Positions 11,465 to 21,551 of a stretch of 64,000 bases of DNA are shown one piece after another; position 1 is the stretch's first letter; every line of letters begins with the position of its first letter. Below the pieces are notes generated by a model. The model was not told where the DNA came from and made no database searches. It saw only the letters and a list, made by a program, of their open reading frames with translations. The translations under genes were made by a program, and so were the position numbers. This DNA is from Bacteroides sp. (GTDB lineage: Bacteria; Bacteroidota; Bacteroidia; Bacteroidales; Marinifilaceae): the NCBI GenBank assembly GCA_021771575.1, contig JAETOX010000001.1:84468-148467 (forward strand), given 5' to 3'.

Positions 11465-11608
11465 TAATTGACAAATGACAAGTGACAAGTGACAATTATT
11501 CTACAAGCTAATTGCCACTGTCCCCTTGTCTTTATTTTTTAATTACCAATCTCATATCGACCTGACAATAAAACCATTGTCAATAGTCAATTCTCCATTG
11601 TCAATTAG
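11465..11608. repeat. repeated GACAA words and inverted arms in the secY-map spacer
   Basis: The left arm 11465-11497 is built of TTGACAA / TGACAAG words. An inverted partner at 11577-11608 (complement starts TAATTGACAATGGAGAATTG) overlaps the secY stop codon. A third inverted copy of the word lies in between (near 11509-11530). Together they form a long imperfect hairpin of about 145 bp inside the operon. Confidence 0.65.
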
Positions 11609-12945
11609 TATGCAGCTGGTCCCCCCGGAGTCTTGCCTTTAATTCGTCCGGTCTTCATCAGTCCGTCATAATGACGCATCAACAAATGAGACTCAATCTG
11701 CTGTAAGGTATCCAGTACAACACCCACCAGAATCAACAGAGATGTTCCTCCATAGAATTGGGAGAATTGATTGTTCACACCGGCAATAGTTGCAAAAGCC
11801 GGCAAGATAGCAACAATACCCAAAAAGATAGAACCTGGCAAAGTGATGCGGGACATGATCGTATCCAAAAATTCCATTGTCTTCCGTCCCGGTTTTACTC
11901 CAGGAATAAAACCACCATTTTTCTTCATATCCTCGGCCATTTGCATCGGATTAACCGTAATTGCCGTATAGAAATATGTAAAAGCAACGATCAAAAGGAA
12001 GAAGGTTGCATTGTACCAGAATCCAGTGAAATTGGAAAATGCAGCAGCAAAAGCCGACATGGAGTCGGAAGCGGCATAATTCACAAAGGAAATAGGCAAC
12101 AACATAATCGCTTGTGCAAAGATGATCGGCATTACACCAGCAGCATTGATTTTTAACGGAATATACTGACGTACACCTCCATATTGTTTGTTGCCGACAA
12201 TACGTTTTGCATACTGTACAGGGACTTTACGGGTACCTTGTACAAGCAGGATTGTCCCGCAAAATACGAAAAACAACAGAATAATCTCAATCAGGAATGC
12301 CACAAGACCTCCTCCCTGCTGGCTCACACGAGCACTCAATTCTGCAAAAAAGGCAAAAGGCAAACGGGCGATAATACCAATCATGATGATAATAGACACA
12401 CCGTTTCCGATCCCCTTATCAGTAATTTTTTCTCCCAGCCACAACACGAACATTGAGCCGGCAGCCAGAATGATCACCGAATAAATCGTGAAAAGTGTCC
12501 CGTTAATCAAAAAGAATTCAGGACGAATCTGTGCATGCAAGTTGGTAAGATACGCAGAACCTTGTAAGATCAGGATGATGATGGTCAGGTAACGGGTAAT
12601 CTGATTAATTTTACGCCGTCCGCTTTCCCCTTCACGCTGCATCCGCTGAAAATAAGGAACAGCTATTCCCAGTAACTGAACTACGATAGAGGCGGAGATA
12701 TAAGGCATAATACCCAGCGCGAATATCGAAGCATTCGAAAATGCACCTCCCGAAAACATATCCAGCAACCCGAGCACCCCACTGGAGGTCTGCTCCTTTA
12801 ATGCTGCTAATCCGCTGGGGTCGATACCTGGCAGTACCACCTCCGTACCAAGTCGGTAAACGAGAATCAACCCGAGAGTAGTCAATATCCGGGTCTTCAA
12901 TTCCTCAATTTTCCAAATGTTCTTTAATGTATCAAATAACTTCAT
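11605..12945 (-). CDS. secY: preprotein translocase subunit SecY
   Basis: 446 aa. SecY is the protein-conducting channel of the inner membrane. Ten hydrophobic segments are visible, starting near residue 22 (ILTTLGLILVYRLGTEVVLP). The plug region lies near 60-75 (GLLDMFSGGAFSNASIFALGIM), and cytoplasmic loops carry conserved basic residues (GTRKVPVQYAKR near 240; MKKNGGFIPGVKPGRKT near 345). It follows rplO by 108 bp, part of the spc operon. Confidence 0.97.
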   Translation of the reverse strand: MKLFDTLKNIWKIEELKTRILTTLGLILVYRLGTEVVLPGIDPSGLAALKEQTSSGVLGLLDMFSGGAFSNASIFALGIMPYISASIVVQLLGIAVPYFQRMQREGESGRRKINQITRYLTIIILILQGSAYLTNLHAQIRPEFFLINGTLFTIYSVIILAAGSMFVLWLGEKITDKGIGNGVSIIIMIGIIARLPFAFFAELSARVSQQGGGLVAFLIEIILLFFVFCGTILLVQGTRKVPVQYAKRIVGNKQYGGVRQYIPLKINAAGVMPIIFAQAIMLLPISFVNYAASDSMSAFAAAFSNFTGFWYNATFFLLIVAFTYFYTAITVNPMQMAEDMKKNGGFIPGVKPGRKTMEFLDTIMSRITLPGSIFLGIVAILPAFATIAGVNNQFSQFYGGTSLLILVGVVLDTLQQIESHLLMRHYDGLMKTGRIKGKTPGGPAAY

Positions 12946-12961
12946 AAGTTTTTTATTTATA

Positions 12962-13044
12962 AGTTTATAAAGTTTATAAAGTCTATCTAGTTACCAGGTT
13001 AAAATTACCTTATGAACCATATAACCTTATGAACTTTATAAACT
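12962..13044. repeat. 9-bp tandem and inverted repeats in the rplO-secY spacer
   Basis: AGTTTATAA occurs twice in tandem (12962-12970, 12971-12979). The inverted form ACTTTATAAACT appears at 13033-13044. Between them ACCTTATGAAC occurs twice. The arms can form an AT-rich stem-loop in the transcript between rplO and secY. Confidence 0.65.
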
Positions 13045-13053
13045 CGTTTCGTT

Positions 13054-13500
13054 TTACAAAACGACTACAGAGCCTCCGGCAGCTTCAATTGCAGCAACGG
13101 CTGATTGTGAGAATGCATTGGCAGAAACTTCGAGTTTAGCTGTAATATTGCCGTCACCCAAAACTTTCAGCAATTCATTCTTGTTCAATAATCCAGCAGC
13201 AATCAGGATATCCCGGTCTATCTTTTCCAGATTATCTCTTTCGGCCAATGCTTGCAACATACTCACATTGATAGCCTTGTAAGCTACACGGTTAATATTC
13301 TTAAAGCCGAATTTCGGTACACGTCTCTGCAAAGGCATCTGTCCACCTTCAAAACCGATTTTCGTATGATAACCTGATCTTGATTTAGCTCCTTTATGTC
13401 CTCTTGTAGAAGTGCCTCCTTTTCCGGAACCTTGCCCCCGACCGATTCTTTTTTCGTGATGAGTCGATCCACAGGCCGGTTTTAAGCTACTTAAATCCAT
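13054..13500 (-). CDS. rplO: 50S ribosomal protein L15
   Basis: 148 aa. L15 binds 23S rRNA late in assembly. It opens MDLSSLKPACGSTHHEKRIG, followed by the glycine- and arginine-rich extended segment RGQGSGKGGTSTRGHKGAKS and the globular part from about residue 60. It lies 28 bp after rpmD. Confidence 0.97.
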   Translation of the reverse strand: MDLSSLKPACGSTHHEKRIGRGQGSGKGGTSTRGHKGAKSRSGYHTKIGFEGGQMPLQRRVPKFGFKNINRVAYKAINVSMLQALAERDNLEKIDRDILIAAGLLNKNELLKVLGDGNITAKLEVSANAFSQSAVAAIEAAGGSVVVL

Positions 13501-13528
13501 TTTATCTAGTCCTTAAAATGTTCAACAA

Positions 13529-13711
13529 TTATTTAACTTCTTCCACGCGAACCAGGTGTTGGATCTTTGCCACCATCCCCAGGATCTGCGGAGTAGCTTC
13601 TTTCTCAACACTACTGTTGGTTTTCTTTAACCCTAAAGCCTGAATAGTGCCAACCTGAGTTTTATTGCTACCGATTTTACTTTTTACAAGTGTAATTTTA
13701 ATCTTTGCCAT
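13529..13711 (-). CDS. rpmD: 50S ribosomal protein L30
   Basis: 60 aa. The ATG at 13711 is chosen: it gives [15 protein letters not shown], the family start, and has GAGGATC just upstream as a ribosome binding site. An in-frame TTG three codons earlier is inside that site and is rejected. L30 is a small peripheral large-subunit protein. It sits between rpsE and rplO, 11 bp after rpsE. Confidence 0.96.
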   Translation of the reverse strand: MAKIKITLVKSKIGSNKTQVGTIQALGLKKTNSSVEKEATPQILGMVAKIQHLVRVEEVK

Positions 13712-13722
13712 GATCCTCAAAT

Positions 13723-14229
13723 TTATCCGTTAAACACTTTATCCAGACCAATACCTCTCTGGGCAGCAACTGTACGGGCGTCACGCATCTCTTTCAATGC
13801 AGCGATAGTTGCTTTCACCAAGTTGTGGGGATTGGATGAACCTTTACTTTTTGCCAATACGTCGTGGATACCTGCACTTTCCAGTACAGCACGCATAGCA
13901 CCTCCGGCAACCAAACCGGTACCGGAAGAAGCCGGCTTCATAAATACCTGAGCACCGCTGAAACGAGCAACTTGTTCGTGAGGAATAGTTCCTTTCAGAA
14001 CCGGTACTTTGATCAGATTTTTCTTAGCAGCTTCGATTCCTTTAGAAATCGCAGTAGTTACCTCGTTTGCTTTACCTAATCCCCAGCCTACGATTCCGTT
14101 TTCGTCACCTACCACAACGATAGCTGCAAAACTGAATGTACGACCTCCTTTTGTAACTTTGGTCACCCGATTGATAGCTACCAATCTGTCTTTTAATTCC
14201 AAGTCAGTATTATTTACTTTCTGTTCCAT
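13723..14229 (-). CDS. rpsE: 30S ribosomal protein S5
   Basis: 168 aa. S5 helps keep translational accuracy at the decoding centre. The N-terminal double-stranded RNA-binding-like domain shows [20 protein letters not shown] near residue 16 and [17 protein letters not shown] near 40. The C-terminal domain has [21 protein letters not shown] near 100. It follows rplR by 12 bp. Confidence 0.98.
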   Translation of the reverse strand: MEQKVNNTDLELKDRLVAINRVTKVTKGGRTFSFAAIVVVGDENGIVGWGLGKANEVTTAISKGIEAAKKNLIKVPVLKGTIPHEQVARFSGAQVFMKPASSGTGLVAGGAMRAVLESAGIHDVLAKSKGSSNPHNLVKATIAALKEMRDARTVAAQRGIGLDKVFNG

Positions 14230-14241
14230 TCTGCTAACTTA

Positions 14242-14598
14242 TTAAAAATTAAGACCTCCGTTACGGGCAGCATCAGCCAGGGCCTTTACTCTGCCATGAT
14301 ATAAATAACCGTTTCTGTCGAATACCACAGCTTCGATACCAGCAGCTTTCGCTTTTTCAGCAACAGCAGCACCCACCAAGGCTGCTTGTTCGATTTTGGT
14401 ACCTTTCTTTTCGGCAATTTCTTTGCACAAAGATGAAACAGATAAAATCGTATTACCTGCTTTATCGTCGATCAGCTGTACAGAGATCTGCTTATTTGAA
14501 CGATAAACGCTCAGACGAGGCCGTTCAGCTGAACCGGAGACAATCTTCCGAATTCTCCTTTTTATTCTTAATCTTCTTTCTTCTTTCGTTAAAGCCAT
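14242..14598 (-). CDS. rplR: 50S ribosomal protein L18
   Basis: 118 aa. L18 binds 5S rRNA and joins it to the large subunit. It has [20 protein letters not shown] near residue 13, [16 protein letters not shown] near 35, and [20 protein letters not shown] near the end. It lies between rplF and rpsE in the normal spc order. Confidence 0.98.
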   Translation of the reverse strand: MALTKEERRLRIKRRIRKIVSGSAERPRLSVYRSNKQISVQLIDDKAGNTILSVSSLCKEIAEKKGTKIEQAALVGAAVAEKAKAAGIEAVVFDRNGYLYHGRVKALADAARNGGLNF

Positions 14599-14620
14599 AA
14601 CTTTTTACCTCCTTTAGTGA

Positions 14621-15175
14621 TTAAACTTTAGCTGACTTACCTGCTTTCCGGCGTACTTGTTCACCTACGAAGCGGATACCCTTACCCTTGTAAGGTTCCG
14701 GTTTCCGGAAAGAACGGATTTTTGCAGCTACCTGACCGATAAGCTGTTTATCACAGCTCTCCAGGGTAATAATCGGGTTAGCACGTTTTTCAGTTACAGC
14801 TGAAACTTTTACCTCTGCGGGCAATTGTAAGAAAATGGAGTGAGAGTATCCTAACCCCAGTTCGAGTACCTGGCCTTCGGCATTTGCACGGAAACCAACA
14901 CCCACCAACTCTTGTTTGATGGTATAACCTTCCGAAACTCCGACAACCATATTATGAAGCAATGAACGGTAAAGACCGTGTTGTGCTTTATGCTCTTTAT
15001 CTTCAGTGTGACGTTGTACGTGCATCTGACCATCTTCTACAGTAACGGTAAGATCGGCACTTACTTTCTGTGAAAGCTCTCCTTTCGGACCTTTTACGAT
15101 GACGGTATTATCAGGATTTACTGCTACAGTAACTCCTTGTGGTATATGAATCGGTAATTTCCCTATACGTGACAT
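14621..15175 (-). CDS. rplF: 50S ribosomal protein L6
   Basis: 184 aa with the duplicated alpha-beta fold of L6, near the factor-binding site of the large subunit. It opens MSRIGKLPIHIPQGVTVAV and ends with KPEPYKGKGIRFVGEQVRRK, the conserved C-terminal signature. It follows rpsH by 18 bp. Confidence 0.98.
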   Translation of the reverse strand: MSRIGKLPIHIPQGVTVAVNPDNTVIVKGPKGELSQKVSADLTVTVEDGQMHVQRHTEDKEHKAQHGLYRSLLHNMVVGVSEGYTIKQELVGVGFRANAEGQVLELGLGYSHSIFLQLPAEVKVSAVTEKRANPIITLESCDKQLIGQVAAKIRSFRKPEPYKGKGIRFVGEQVRRKAGKSAKV

Positions 15176-15193
15176 TTCTTCTTCACTTTAAAA

Positions 15194-15589
15194 TTAATAC
15201 ACATAACACAATACTTCACCGCCTACATTCCGCTGGCGAGCTTCTTTGTCTGTCATCAATCCCATGGAGGTTGATAAAATAGCGATACCGAGACCGTTCA
15301 ACACACGCGGCATTTCTTCCACATTGGTATAGCGGCGCAAACCCGGTTTAGATACACGCACCAAAGATTTGATGGCGGGCACCTTTGTCTCGGGATGGTA
15401 TTTCAAAGCAATTTTAATGTTGCTTCTTGCTCCTTCCTGCTCATATTTATAGTTCAGGATATATCCTTTTTCCTTGAGAATTTTGGTCATTTCGAGTTTC
15501 ATTTTAGAACCCGGGATTTCCACAACCTTATGACCTACATTTACTGCATTCCGAATGCGAGTAAGGAAATCTGCTATTGGATCTGTCAT
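15194..15589 (-). CDS. rpsH: 30S ribosomal protein S8
   Basis: 131 aa. S8 binds the central domain of 16S rRNA and, in many bacteria, represses its own operon. It opens MTDPIADFLTRIRNAVNVGH and ends VLNGLGIAILSTSMGLMTDK followed by EARQRNVGGEVLCYVY. It is 20 bp after rpsN. Confidence 0.98.
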   Translation of the reverse strand: MTDPIADFLTRIRNAVNVGHKVVEIPGSKMKLEMTKILKEKGYILNYKYEQEGARSNIKIALKYHPETKVPAIKSLVRVSKPGLRRYTNVEEMPRVLNGLGIAILSTSMGLMTDKEARQRNVGGEVLCYVY

Positions 15590-15609
15590 CTCTTTTCGTT
15601 TTTATTAAA

Positions 15610-15879
15610 TTACCAACTAGCCTTTTTAACCCCAGGTATCAAACCGGCCGAAGCCATTTCACGGAATTGAATACGACTGATACCGAATTGTCTCATATAC
15701 CCTCTGGGCCGTCCCGTCAATTTGCAACGATTGTGCAGACGAATCGGATTAGAGTTTTTCGGCAGGAGGCTGAGTCCAACATAATCTCCCTCTGCTTTTA
15801 ATTTTGCTCGTTTCGCAGCGTACTTTTCTACCAATTTTGCACGCTTCACCTCACGGGCTTTCATTGATTCTTTTGCCAT
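15610..15879 (-). CDS. rpsN: 30S ribosomal protein S14 (zinc-free, 89-aa form)
   Basis: 89 aa, the longer form. The C-terminal segment reads [20 protein letters not shown] and lacks the Cys-x2-Cys pairs of the short zinc-binding form. S14 sits in the small-subunit head. It lies 12 bp after rplE. Like the L36 here, it does not need zinc. Confidence 0.97.
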   Translation of the reverse strand: MAKESMKAREVKRAKLVEKYAAKRAKLKAEGDYVGLSLLPKNSNPIRLHNRCKLTGRPRGYMRQFGISRIQFREMASAGLIPGVKKASW

Positions 15880-15891
15880 TTCTCTTTGTTT

Positions 15892-16440
15892 TTAGTTCTT
15901 TTTAAATGGTAGTCCAAATTCGCGGAGCAGAGCAAAACCTTCTTCGTCGGTATTAGCCGAAGTCACAAATGTAATGTTCATACCCATAATCTTGTGTACA
16001 TTGTCGAGCACAATTTCAGGGAATATGATCTGCTCCTCGAGTCCTAATGTATAGTTACCTTTCCCATCAAGCTTGCTGTTGATCCCCTTGAAGTCGCGGA
16101 TACGCGGCAGGGCACTTCCAATCAATCTTTCCAGGAATTCGTACATTTTCTCTTTCCGTAAAGTTACTTTCACACCGATGGGCATGCCTTTACGCAATTT
16201 AAAGTTAGATACGTCTTTGGTAGATTTACCTACAACAGCTTTCTGACCTGTTATCGCAGTAATCTCATTGAGTGAAAACTCCAGGATTTTTTTATCCTGA
16301 ATAGCGGAACCTACTCCCTGATTGATTACTATCTTCTCCAAACGGGGAGCCTGCATAACTGACTTGTATCCGAATTCCTTCATCAAAGTCGGTACAATTT
16401 CTTCGTTATACTTTGTTTTTAAATTTGGTACGTATTTCAT
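15892..16440 (-). CDS. rplE: 50S ribosomal protein L5
   Basis: 182 aa. L5 binds 5S rRNA and contacts the P-site tRNA. It has [20 protein letters not shown] near residue 34, [20 protein letters not shown] near 68 and [18 protein letters not shown] near 113. It follows rplX after a 142-bp spacer, unusually long for this operon. Confidence 0.98.
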   Translation of the reverse strand: MKYVPNLKTKYNEEIVPTLMKEFGYKSVMQAPRLEKIVINQGVGSAIQDKKILEFSLNEITAITGQKAVVGKSTKDVSNFKLRKGMPIGVKVTLRKEKMYEFLERLIGSALPRIRDFKGINSKLDGKGNYTLGLEEQIIFPEIVLDNVHKIMGMNITFVTSANTDEEGFALLREFGLPFKKN

Positions 16441-16582
16441 TTATTTAAATATTGATTTGCTAAAACCGCAACGCATGCTGCATTTTGCGGCGGCAAAACT
16501 ACAAATTAAATTCCGAATATGCAAGTACCAAGGCAAAGTATTGAAACTTAGCCCTGGAATTGCCATATGTCTGGTATTTGAC

Positions 16583-16906
16583 TTATTTCAGGATTTCGCC
16601 TGATCTTTTAGCATACCGAACCAAATTGCCTTTATCGTCCAATTTACGTCCGATACGGGTAGGCTTATTGGTAGACGGATCGATCACATTCAGGTTGGAG
16701 ATGTGGATCGGAGCTTCCTGCTTGATGATCCCCCCCTGCGGATGTTTGGCATTGGGTTTGGTGTGCTTGCTGATCATGTTGATTCCCTCAACGATCGCTC
16801 TTTCCTTATCGGGCAGAACTTCCAGCACTTTTCCCTGCTTTCCTTTATCCTCTCCGGCGTTCACCTGTACTAAATCGCCTTTCTTAATATGAAATTTTCT
16901 GTTCAT
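16583..16906 (-). CDS. rplX: 50S ribosomal protein L24
   Basis: 107 aa. L24 starts assembly of the large subunit and lies near the tunnel exit. The KOW motif is near the start: [20 protein letters not shown]. Then comes [20 protein letters not shown] and the typical ending. It follows rplN after a 67-bp spacer with an inverted repeat. Confidence 0.97.
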   Translation of the reverse strand: MNRKFHIKKGDLVQVNAGEDKGKQGKVLEVLPDKERAIVEGINMISKHTKPNAKHPQGGIIKQEAPIHISNLNVIDPSTNKPTRIGRKLDDKGNLVRYAKRSGEILK

Positions 16907-16924
16907 CGTTTTACTTTATTTATT

Positions 16925-16965
16925 GTCGAAAGTCCAAAAGTCCCTTCGACTTTTCGACATTCGAC
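16925..16965. repeat. inverted repeat in the rplN-rplX spacer
   Basis: GTCGAAAGTCCAAAAGTC (16925-16942) pairs with GACTTTTCGACATTCGAC (16948-16965), and a further GACATTTGACA follows. The GTCGAAA word recurs several times on both strands. It can form a stem-loop between the two genes and resembles the one at 5346-5405. Confidence 0.65.
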
Positions 16966-16973
16966 ATTTGACA

Positions 16974-17339
16974 TTAAAGAACCTCGGGTGCCAACGAAAC
17001 AATTTTCGTATAACCTTCACGAACTTCACGGGCTACAGGTCCGAAGATACGGGTTCCTCTCATTTCACCGGCGTTGTTCAACAATACACAGGCATTGTCG
17101 TCAAAACGGATATAAGAGCCATCGGGACGTCTGTATTCTTTAGTCACACGGACAACCACTGCTTTGCTCACGGTACCTTTTTTAATTTCACCGCTAGGCA
17201 GTGCGCTTTTTACAGCAACAACGATTTTATCGCCGACGCGTGCGTATCTTTTCTTGGAACCTCCAAGCACACGGATACAAAGCACTTCCTTAGCCCCGCT
17301 GTTGTCTGCTACTGTTAATCTGGTTTCCTGTTGTATCAT
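16974..17339 (-). CDS. rplN: 50S ribosomal protein L14
   Basis: 121 aa. L14 lies at the subunit interface. [20 protein letters not shown] opens it, and the signature [20 protein letters not shown] follows; it ends [17 protein letters not shown] with a short tail. It starts 2 bp after the rpsQ stop. Confidence 0.98.
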   Translation of the reverse strand: MIQQETRLTVADNSGAKEVLCIRVLGGSKKRYARVGDKIVVAVKSALPSGEIKKGTVSKAVVVRVTKEYRRPDGSYIRFDDNACVLLNNAGEMRGTRIFGPVAREVREGYTKIVSLAPEVL

Positions 17340-17341
17340 GA

Positions 17342-17599
17342 TTACTTCGCTCTTTCAATGATTTCAACTAATCTCCATCTCTTCATTTTACTGAGGGGAC
17401 GGGTTTCCATAATTCTCACGGTGTCACCGATATTACACTCATTTTTTTCATCATGAGCGGTGAACTTTTTGGTTTTCTTTACGAACTTACCGTAAATCGG
17501 GTGTTTTTCCTTAAAGTGTACAGCAACGGTGATAGTTTTGTCCATCTTATTGCTCAGCACCACGCCGATCCGTTCTTTTCTAAGATTTCTTTCTTCCAT
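17342..17599 (-). CDS. rpsQ: 30S ribosomal protein S17
   Basis: 85 aa. S17 is a primary 16S rRNA-binding OB-fold protein. It has [20 protein letters not shown] near the start and [20 protein letters not shown] near residue 57. It follows rpmC by 4 bp. Confidence 0.98.
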   Translation of the reverse strand: MEERNLRKERIGVVLSNKMDKTITVAVHFKEKHPIYGKFVKKTKKFTAHDEKNECNIGDTVRIMETRPLSKMKRWRLVEIIERAK

Positions 17600-17603
17600 T
17601 GCT

Positions 17604-17804
17604 TTACTTCTTTTCAGTTAATTCTCTCTTACGTATCTCAGTGAGCATACGAGCGATCGTCTTCCGGGCAGCACGGATCTGCATGGGATTTTCCATCGGC
17701 GTAATCGTATGGTTCATTGTCTGCTTATTGAGGTTTGCTTTTTCCGTAGCAACCCGTTCGATAAGCTCAGTTGTGGTCATTTCTCTTATTTCTGAATTTT
17801 TCAT
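17604..17804 (-). CDS. rpmC: 50S ribosomal protein L29
   Basis: 66 aa. L29 is a two-helix protein near the tunnel exit. It has [20 protein letters not shown] and [20 protein letters not shown] at the end. It lies between rplP and rpsQ, as usual. Confidence 0.97.
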   Translation of the reverse strand: MKNSEIREMTTTELIERVATEKANLNKQTMNHTITPMENPMQIRAARKTIARMLTEIRKRELTEKK

Positions 17805-17845
17805 CTCTCTGACAAATTAATTTTTTACACTGAATAGCCGGAAGA

Positions 17846-18268
17846 CTATTCTTCTGCATAATCACGTCTAACCACAAACTTCGTCGTAATAGGTAATTTC
17901 TGAGCTGCAAGACGTAAAGCCTCTTTCGCTACTGCATACGGTACCCCATCGGCTTCGAAAAGAATTCTTCCCGGAGTTACAGGTGCTACGAATCCCTCTG
18001 GATTACCTTTACCTTTACCCATACGTACTTCGGCTGGTTTCTTGGTAATCGGTTTATCGGGGAATATACGAATCCAAATCTGTCCCTGACGTTGCATATA
18101 ACGGGTTACTGCAACACGGGCAGCTTCTATCTGGCGTCCTTCGATCCATTTTTCTTCCAACGCCTTAATACCAAAAGATCCAAATGCAAGCTGGTTACCT
18201 CTTTGGGCATTACCTTTCATTCTTCCTTTCTGGCTTCTTCTGAATTTAGTCCTTTTCGGCTGTAACAT
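17846..18268 (-). CDS. rplP: 50S ribosomal protein L16
   Basis: 140 aa. L16 organises the A-site region of the large subunit. It opens [20 protein letters not shown] and has [20 protein letters not shown] near residue 82. It lies 30 bp after rpsC. Confidence 0.98.
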   Translation of the reverse strand: MLQPKRTKFRRSQKGRMKGNAQRGNQLAFGSFGIKALEEKWIEGRQIEAARVAVTRYMQRQGQIWIRIFPDKPITKKPAEVRMGKGKGNPEGFVAPVTPGRILFEADGVPYAVAKEALRLAAQKLPITTKFVVRRDYAEE

Positions 18269-18298
18269 AGCTCTTTGTTTAATTGTTTAAAAGACTAT

Positions 18299-19030
18299 TT
18301 ACTTTCTTTTCTTCTTAAAACCGCCTTTTCTGCCATCGGTTTTCCCAGCAGCGGGACGGTTGTTATCACGGTTCTGCAGGAGGGAGTTCGGTACGAGTTC
18401 ACGTTTTCCATATACTTCTCCTTTGCAGATCCATACTTTAATACCTAACAGACCATATGTGGTCAGGGCTTCTGCCTGAGCATAATCGATATCAGCCCGG
18501 AAGGTATGCAAGGGAATTCTTCCTTCTTTGAAGATCTCGGAACGAGCCATTTCGGCACCGTTCAGACGACCTGCAATCAGTACTTTAATTCCTTCGGCAC
18601 CCATTCTCATGGTTGAAGCGACTGCCATTTTGATAGCCCGACGATATGCTACACGGCCTTCCAGCTGACGAGCTATATTGTTACCTACGATCACTGCATC
18701 CAGTTCCGGACGTTTAATCTCGAAGATATTGATCTGAACTTCCTTATCGGTGATTTTCTTTAGCTCTTCCTTCAATTTATCCACTTCCTGACCGCCTTTA
18801 CCGATGATGATTCCCGGACGGGCCGTATTGATGGTGATAGTAATGAGCTTCAGTGTACGCTCGATAACGATTTTTGCGATTCCGGCTTTAGCAAGACGGG
18901 CATTCAGGTATTTACGGATTTTATAATCCTCTACCAGCTTATCACCGTAATTCTTGCCGCCGAACCAATTAGAATCCCATCCACGGATGATTCCTAATCT
19001 ATTGCTTATTGGATTACATTTTTGTCCCAT
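18299..19030 (-). CDS. rpsC: 30S ribosomal protein S3
   Basis: 243 aa. S3 is part of the mRNA entry tunnel. It opens [20 protein letters not shown]. The KH domain has [20 protein letters not shown] near residue 70, and the C-terminal domain has [15 protein letters not shown] sequence near 205; the tail is basic (KKKRK). It starts 3 bp after rplV. Confidence 0.98.
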   Translation of the reverse strand: MGQKCNPISNRLGIIRGWDSNWFGGKNYGDKLVEDYKIRKYLNARLAKAGIAKIVIERTLKLITITINTARPGIIIGKGGQEVDKLKEELKKITDKEVQINIFEIKRPELDAVIVGNNIARQLEGRVAYRRAIKMAVASTMRMGAEGIKVLIAGRLNGAEMARSEIFKEGRIPLHTFRADIDYAQAEALTTYGLLGIKVWICKGEVYGKRELVPNSLLQNRDNNRPAAGKTDGRKGGFKKKRK

Positions 19031-19033
19031 GCT

Positions 19034-19456
19034 TTACTCTTTTACAGTGTTTTCAACAACGGCGGTTTTACTTCCCAATACGATGGTTACGTGATTGGAT
19101 CTTTTACGAATCCGGTGAGCCCGTCCCTGCGGAGCAGGACGCAATCTTTTGAGGATTCCGGCGCCATCTACAAAAATTTCTTTGATATAGAGGGCAGCAT
19201 CATCTACGCGTGCACCGTCGTTTTTCACGCCCCAGTTGGCAATGGCCGAAAGTAAGAGTTTTTCCACTTTGCGAGCAGCTTCTTTCGGACAAAATTTCAG
19301 TGTATCCAATGCCTTTTGTACATCCATACCCCGTACGAGGTCTGCCACCAGTCTCATTTTCTGAGGTGATGAAGGACTATCATGCAGCACAGCGAAAGCC
19401 TTTGTTTTTCTGGCTTCCTTCATCTGATTTGCTCTTATTCTTTTTCTTGCACCCAT
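19034..19456 (-). CDS. rplV: 50S ribosomal protein L22
   Basis: 140 aa from the ATG at 19456, which gives MGARKRIRANQMKEARKTKA, the start seen in other Bacteroidota. An in-frame TTG three codons upstream is rejected. L22 lines the exit tunnel. It has SPSSPQKMRLVADLVRGMDV near residue 28 and RPAPQGRAHRIRKRSNHVTI near the C-terminus. It follows rpsS in the S10 operon. Confidence 0.97.
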   Translation of the reverse strand: MGARKRIRANQMKEARKTKAFAVLHDSPSSPQKMRLVADLVRGMDVQKALDTLKFCPKEAARKVEKLLLSAIANWGVKNDGARVDDAALYIKEIFVDGAGILKRLRPAPQGRAHRIRKRSNHVTIVLGSKTAVVENTVKE

Positions 19457-19494
19457 TTTATACAATATTCATTTGTTCAACTTAAATCACGCTA

Positions 19495-19764
19495 TTATTT
19501 TTTCTTCTTATCAGCGTGACCTCTAAAGGTACGTGTCGGTGCAAATTCACCCAATTTGTGGCCGACCATATTTTCAGTCACATATACCGGGATAAATTTA
19601 TTACCGTTGTGTACAGCTACTGTATGCCCTACGAAATCCGGAGAGATCATGGAGTAACGAGCCCAGGTTTTAATAACCGATTTTTTGTTGGTCTCATTCA
19701 TCGCCAGGATTCTTTTCTCCAGCTTCACATCAATAAAAGGGCCTTTTTTTAACGAACGACTCAT
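19495..19764 (-). CDS. rpsS: 30S ribosomal protein S19
   Basis: 89 aa. S19 is in the small-subunit head and bridges to the large subunit. It opens [20 protein letters not shown] and has [20 protein letters not shown] near residue 46, with the conserved [14 protein letters not shown] ending. It lies 19 bp after rplB. Confidence 0.98.
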   Translation of the reverse strand: MSRSLKKGPFIDVKLEKRILAMNETNKKSVIKTWARYSMISPDFVGHTVAVHNGNKFIPVYVTENMVGHKLGEFAPTRTFRGHADKKKK

Positions 19765-19783
19765 AACATCAAATTTTAATCAG

Positions 19784-20608
19784 TTATTTTTTCCTTCTTT
19801 CAACAATATACTTCGAAGAAGCCTTCTTCGGTGCTCTGGTCTTCAAGCCCTTAGCCAACAAGCCTTTTCTTGAACGAGGCAGACCTCCTGAAGCACGGCC
19901 TTCACCACCACCCATCGGGTGATCGACAGGGTTCATTACTACACCTCTGTTCCGCGGACGACGTCCTAACCAACGGGTATGTCCGGCTTTACCGCCGCGT
20001 TCGAGTGAATGGTCAGGATTGGATACAGTACCAACAGTGGCTTTACAAGTTACCAGAACCATACGGATTTCACCTGAAGGCAATTTGATAGAAGCATATT
20101 TTCCTTCTCTCGCTACCAACTGAGCATATGAACCGGCACTACGGGCCATGACAGCACCCTGACCGGGACGTAACTCGATGTTATGTATGATTGTACCTAA
20201 TGGGATTTCAGACAGATACAACGTATTTCCGATTTCCGGAGCAATACCTTTACCGCTTTCAACCGTCTGACCTACTGTCAAACCAATCGGGGCAACGATA
20301 TAGCGTTTTTCTCCGTCTGCATACACTAATAGAGCAATACGGGCCGTACGATTCGGATCATATTCGATCGTGGCTACTCTAGCCGGAACATTTTCCTTCT
20401 CGCGTTTAAAGTCGATTACTCTGTATTTGCGTTTATGACCACCACCTATATATCTCATTGTCATCTTACCGGTGTTGTTACGACCTCCGGTTTTGCTGTA
20501 GGGTCTCAACAATGATTTCTCAGGTCTATCTGTAGTCACCTGTTCGAAAGTATTCACAACCTTTCCTCTTTGTCCAGGCGTTACAGGATTTAATTTTCTT
20601 ACAGCCAT
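19784..20608 (-). CDS. rplB: 50S ribosomal protein L2
   Basis: 274 aa. L2 is needed for subunit association and peptidyl transfer. It has [20 protein letters not shown] near residue 42, and the conserved catalytic-region loop [17 protein letters not shown] near 223. It starts 5 bp after rplW. Confidence 0.98.
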   Translation of the reverse strand: MAVRKLNPVTPGQRGKVVNTFEQVTTDRPEKSLLRPYSKTGGRNNTGKMTMRYIGGGHKRKYRVIDFKREKENVPARVATIEYDPNRTARIALLVYADGEKRYIVAPIGLTVGQTVESGKGIAPEIGNTLYLSEIPLGTIIHNIELRPGQGAVMARSAGSYAQLVAREGKYASIKLPSGEIRMVLVTCKATVGTVSNPDHSLERGGKAGHTRWLGRRPRNRGVVMNPVDHPMGGGEGRASGGLPRSRKGLLAKGLKTRAPKKASSKYIVERRKK

Positions 20609-20613
20609 CTTAT

Positions 20614-20904
20614 TTAAATATTGCTAAAAAAATCAATACTATCACCTTCTGCTAAAGTCACAATTGCTTTTTTGAACGAATTAGTACGTCCGCTGATCAC
20701 ACCGGCTTTGGTATAACGGCTCTTAACCGTTCCCTGATAACGTTGTGTATTTACAGCCAGTACATTTACTCCGTACATTGCTTCAACTGCTTTCTTTATC
20801 TCAATCTTATTCGCTTCTTTGGCTACCACAAACGCAACTTTGTTTTGTTTGTCGGTAAGCGCTGTCATCTTTTCCGTTAAAACGGGCTTAATAATAATTT
20901 CCAT
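20614..20904 (-). CDS. rplW: 50S ribosomal protein L23
   Basis: 96 aa. L23 sits at the tunnel exit and is the docking site of trigger factor and SRP. It has [20 protein letters not shown] at the start and [20 protein letters not shown] near residue 40. It follows rplD by 11 bp. Confidence 0.97.
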   Translation of the reverse strand: MEIIIKPVLTEKMTALTDKQNKVAFVVAKEANKIEIKKAVEAMYGVNVLAVNTQRYQGTVKSRYTKAGVISGRTNSFKKAIVTLAEGDSIDFFSNI

Positions 20905-20915
20905 CTCTTCTTCGA

Positions 20916-21551
20916 TTAGTTAAGATTGAACATTTTGTTAAGGCCCTCTACAGAACTTTCAACGAGTACGAGGTTTTTAGCCTTCATAACGTTGTAAGTT
21001 GCGATGTCGCTTACTCTCATCACTTCCACATTCTGCAAATTACGGGCAGACAGAAGCACATTTTCATTCACACCGTTACCCAATACCAGCAACAACGCAC
21101 CGTTGTTTACCTGCAGGTTGTTAATCACAGCAACCATTTCTTTGGTTTTCGGAGCTTCGAAGGTGAAGTCTTCAACGACTTTTACAGCATTTGCACTTGC
21201 TTTTACAGCCAAAGCTGATTTACGAGCCAATCTTTTCAATTTCTTGTTCAGTTTGAAGCTATAGTCTCTTGGTACAGGACCAAAGACACGACCACCACCT
21301 CTGAACTCAGGGTTCTTAATACTACCTGCACGAGCACCACCTGTACCTTTTTGCTTTTTCAGCTTTTTGGTACTACCAGAAATTTCATTCCGCTGTTTTG
21401 ACTTATGAGTTCCCTGACGGTTGTTGGCCAGGAACTGTTTAACGTCAAGGTAGATAGCGTGTTCGTTAGGCTGAATTCCAAAAATAGCGTCATCCAACAC
21501 TATTTTTCTGCCGGTTTCCTGTCCGGCAATGTTTAGTACACTTAACTCCAT
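20916..21551 (-). CDS. rplD: 50S ribosomal protein L4
   Basis: 211 aa. L4 lines the exit tunnel; in enterobacteria it also controls its own operon, but that is not shown here. It has the loop [20 protein letters not shown] near residue 70, typical of L4, and the compact C-terminal domain. Its ATG overlaps the rplC stop by one base (TAATG), so translation is probably coupled. Confidence 0.97.
   Translation of the reverse strand: MELSVLNIAGQETGRKIVLDDAIFGIQPNEHAIYLDVKQFLANNRQGTHKSKQRNEISGSTKKLKKQKGTGGARAGSIKNPEFRGGGRVFGPVPRDYSFKLNKKLKRLARKSALAVKASANAVKVVEDFTFEAPKTKEMVAVINNLQVNNGALLLVLGNGVNENVLLSARNLQNVEVMRVSDIATYNVMKAKNLVLVESSVEGLNKMFNLN

Noticed and set aside
12962..13044. Riboswitch before secY
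   Set aside because: It is an AT-rich repeat hairpin without conserved riboswitch blocks, and no ligand-related gene follows.
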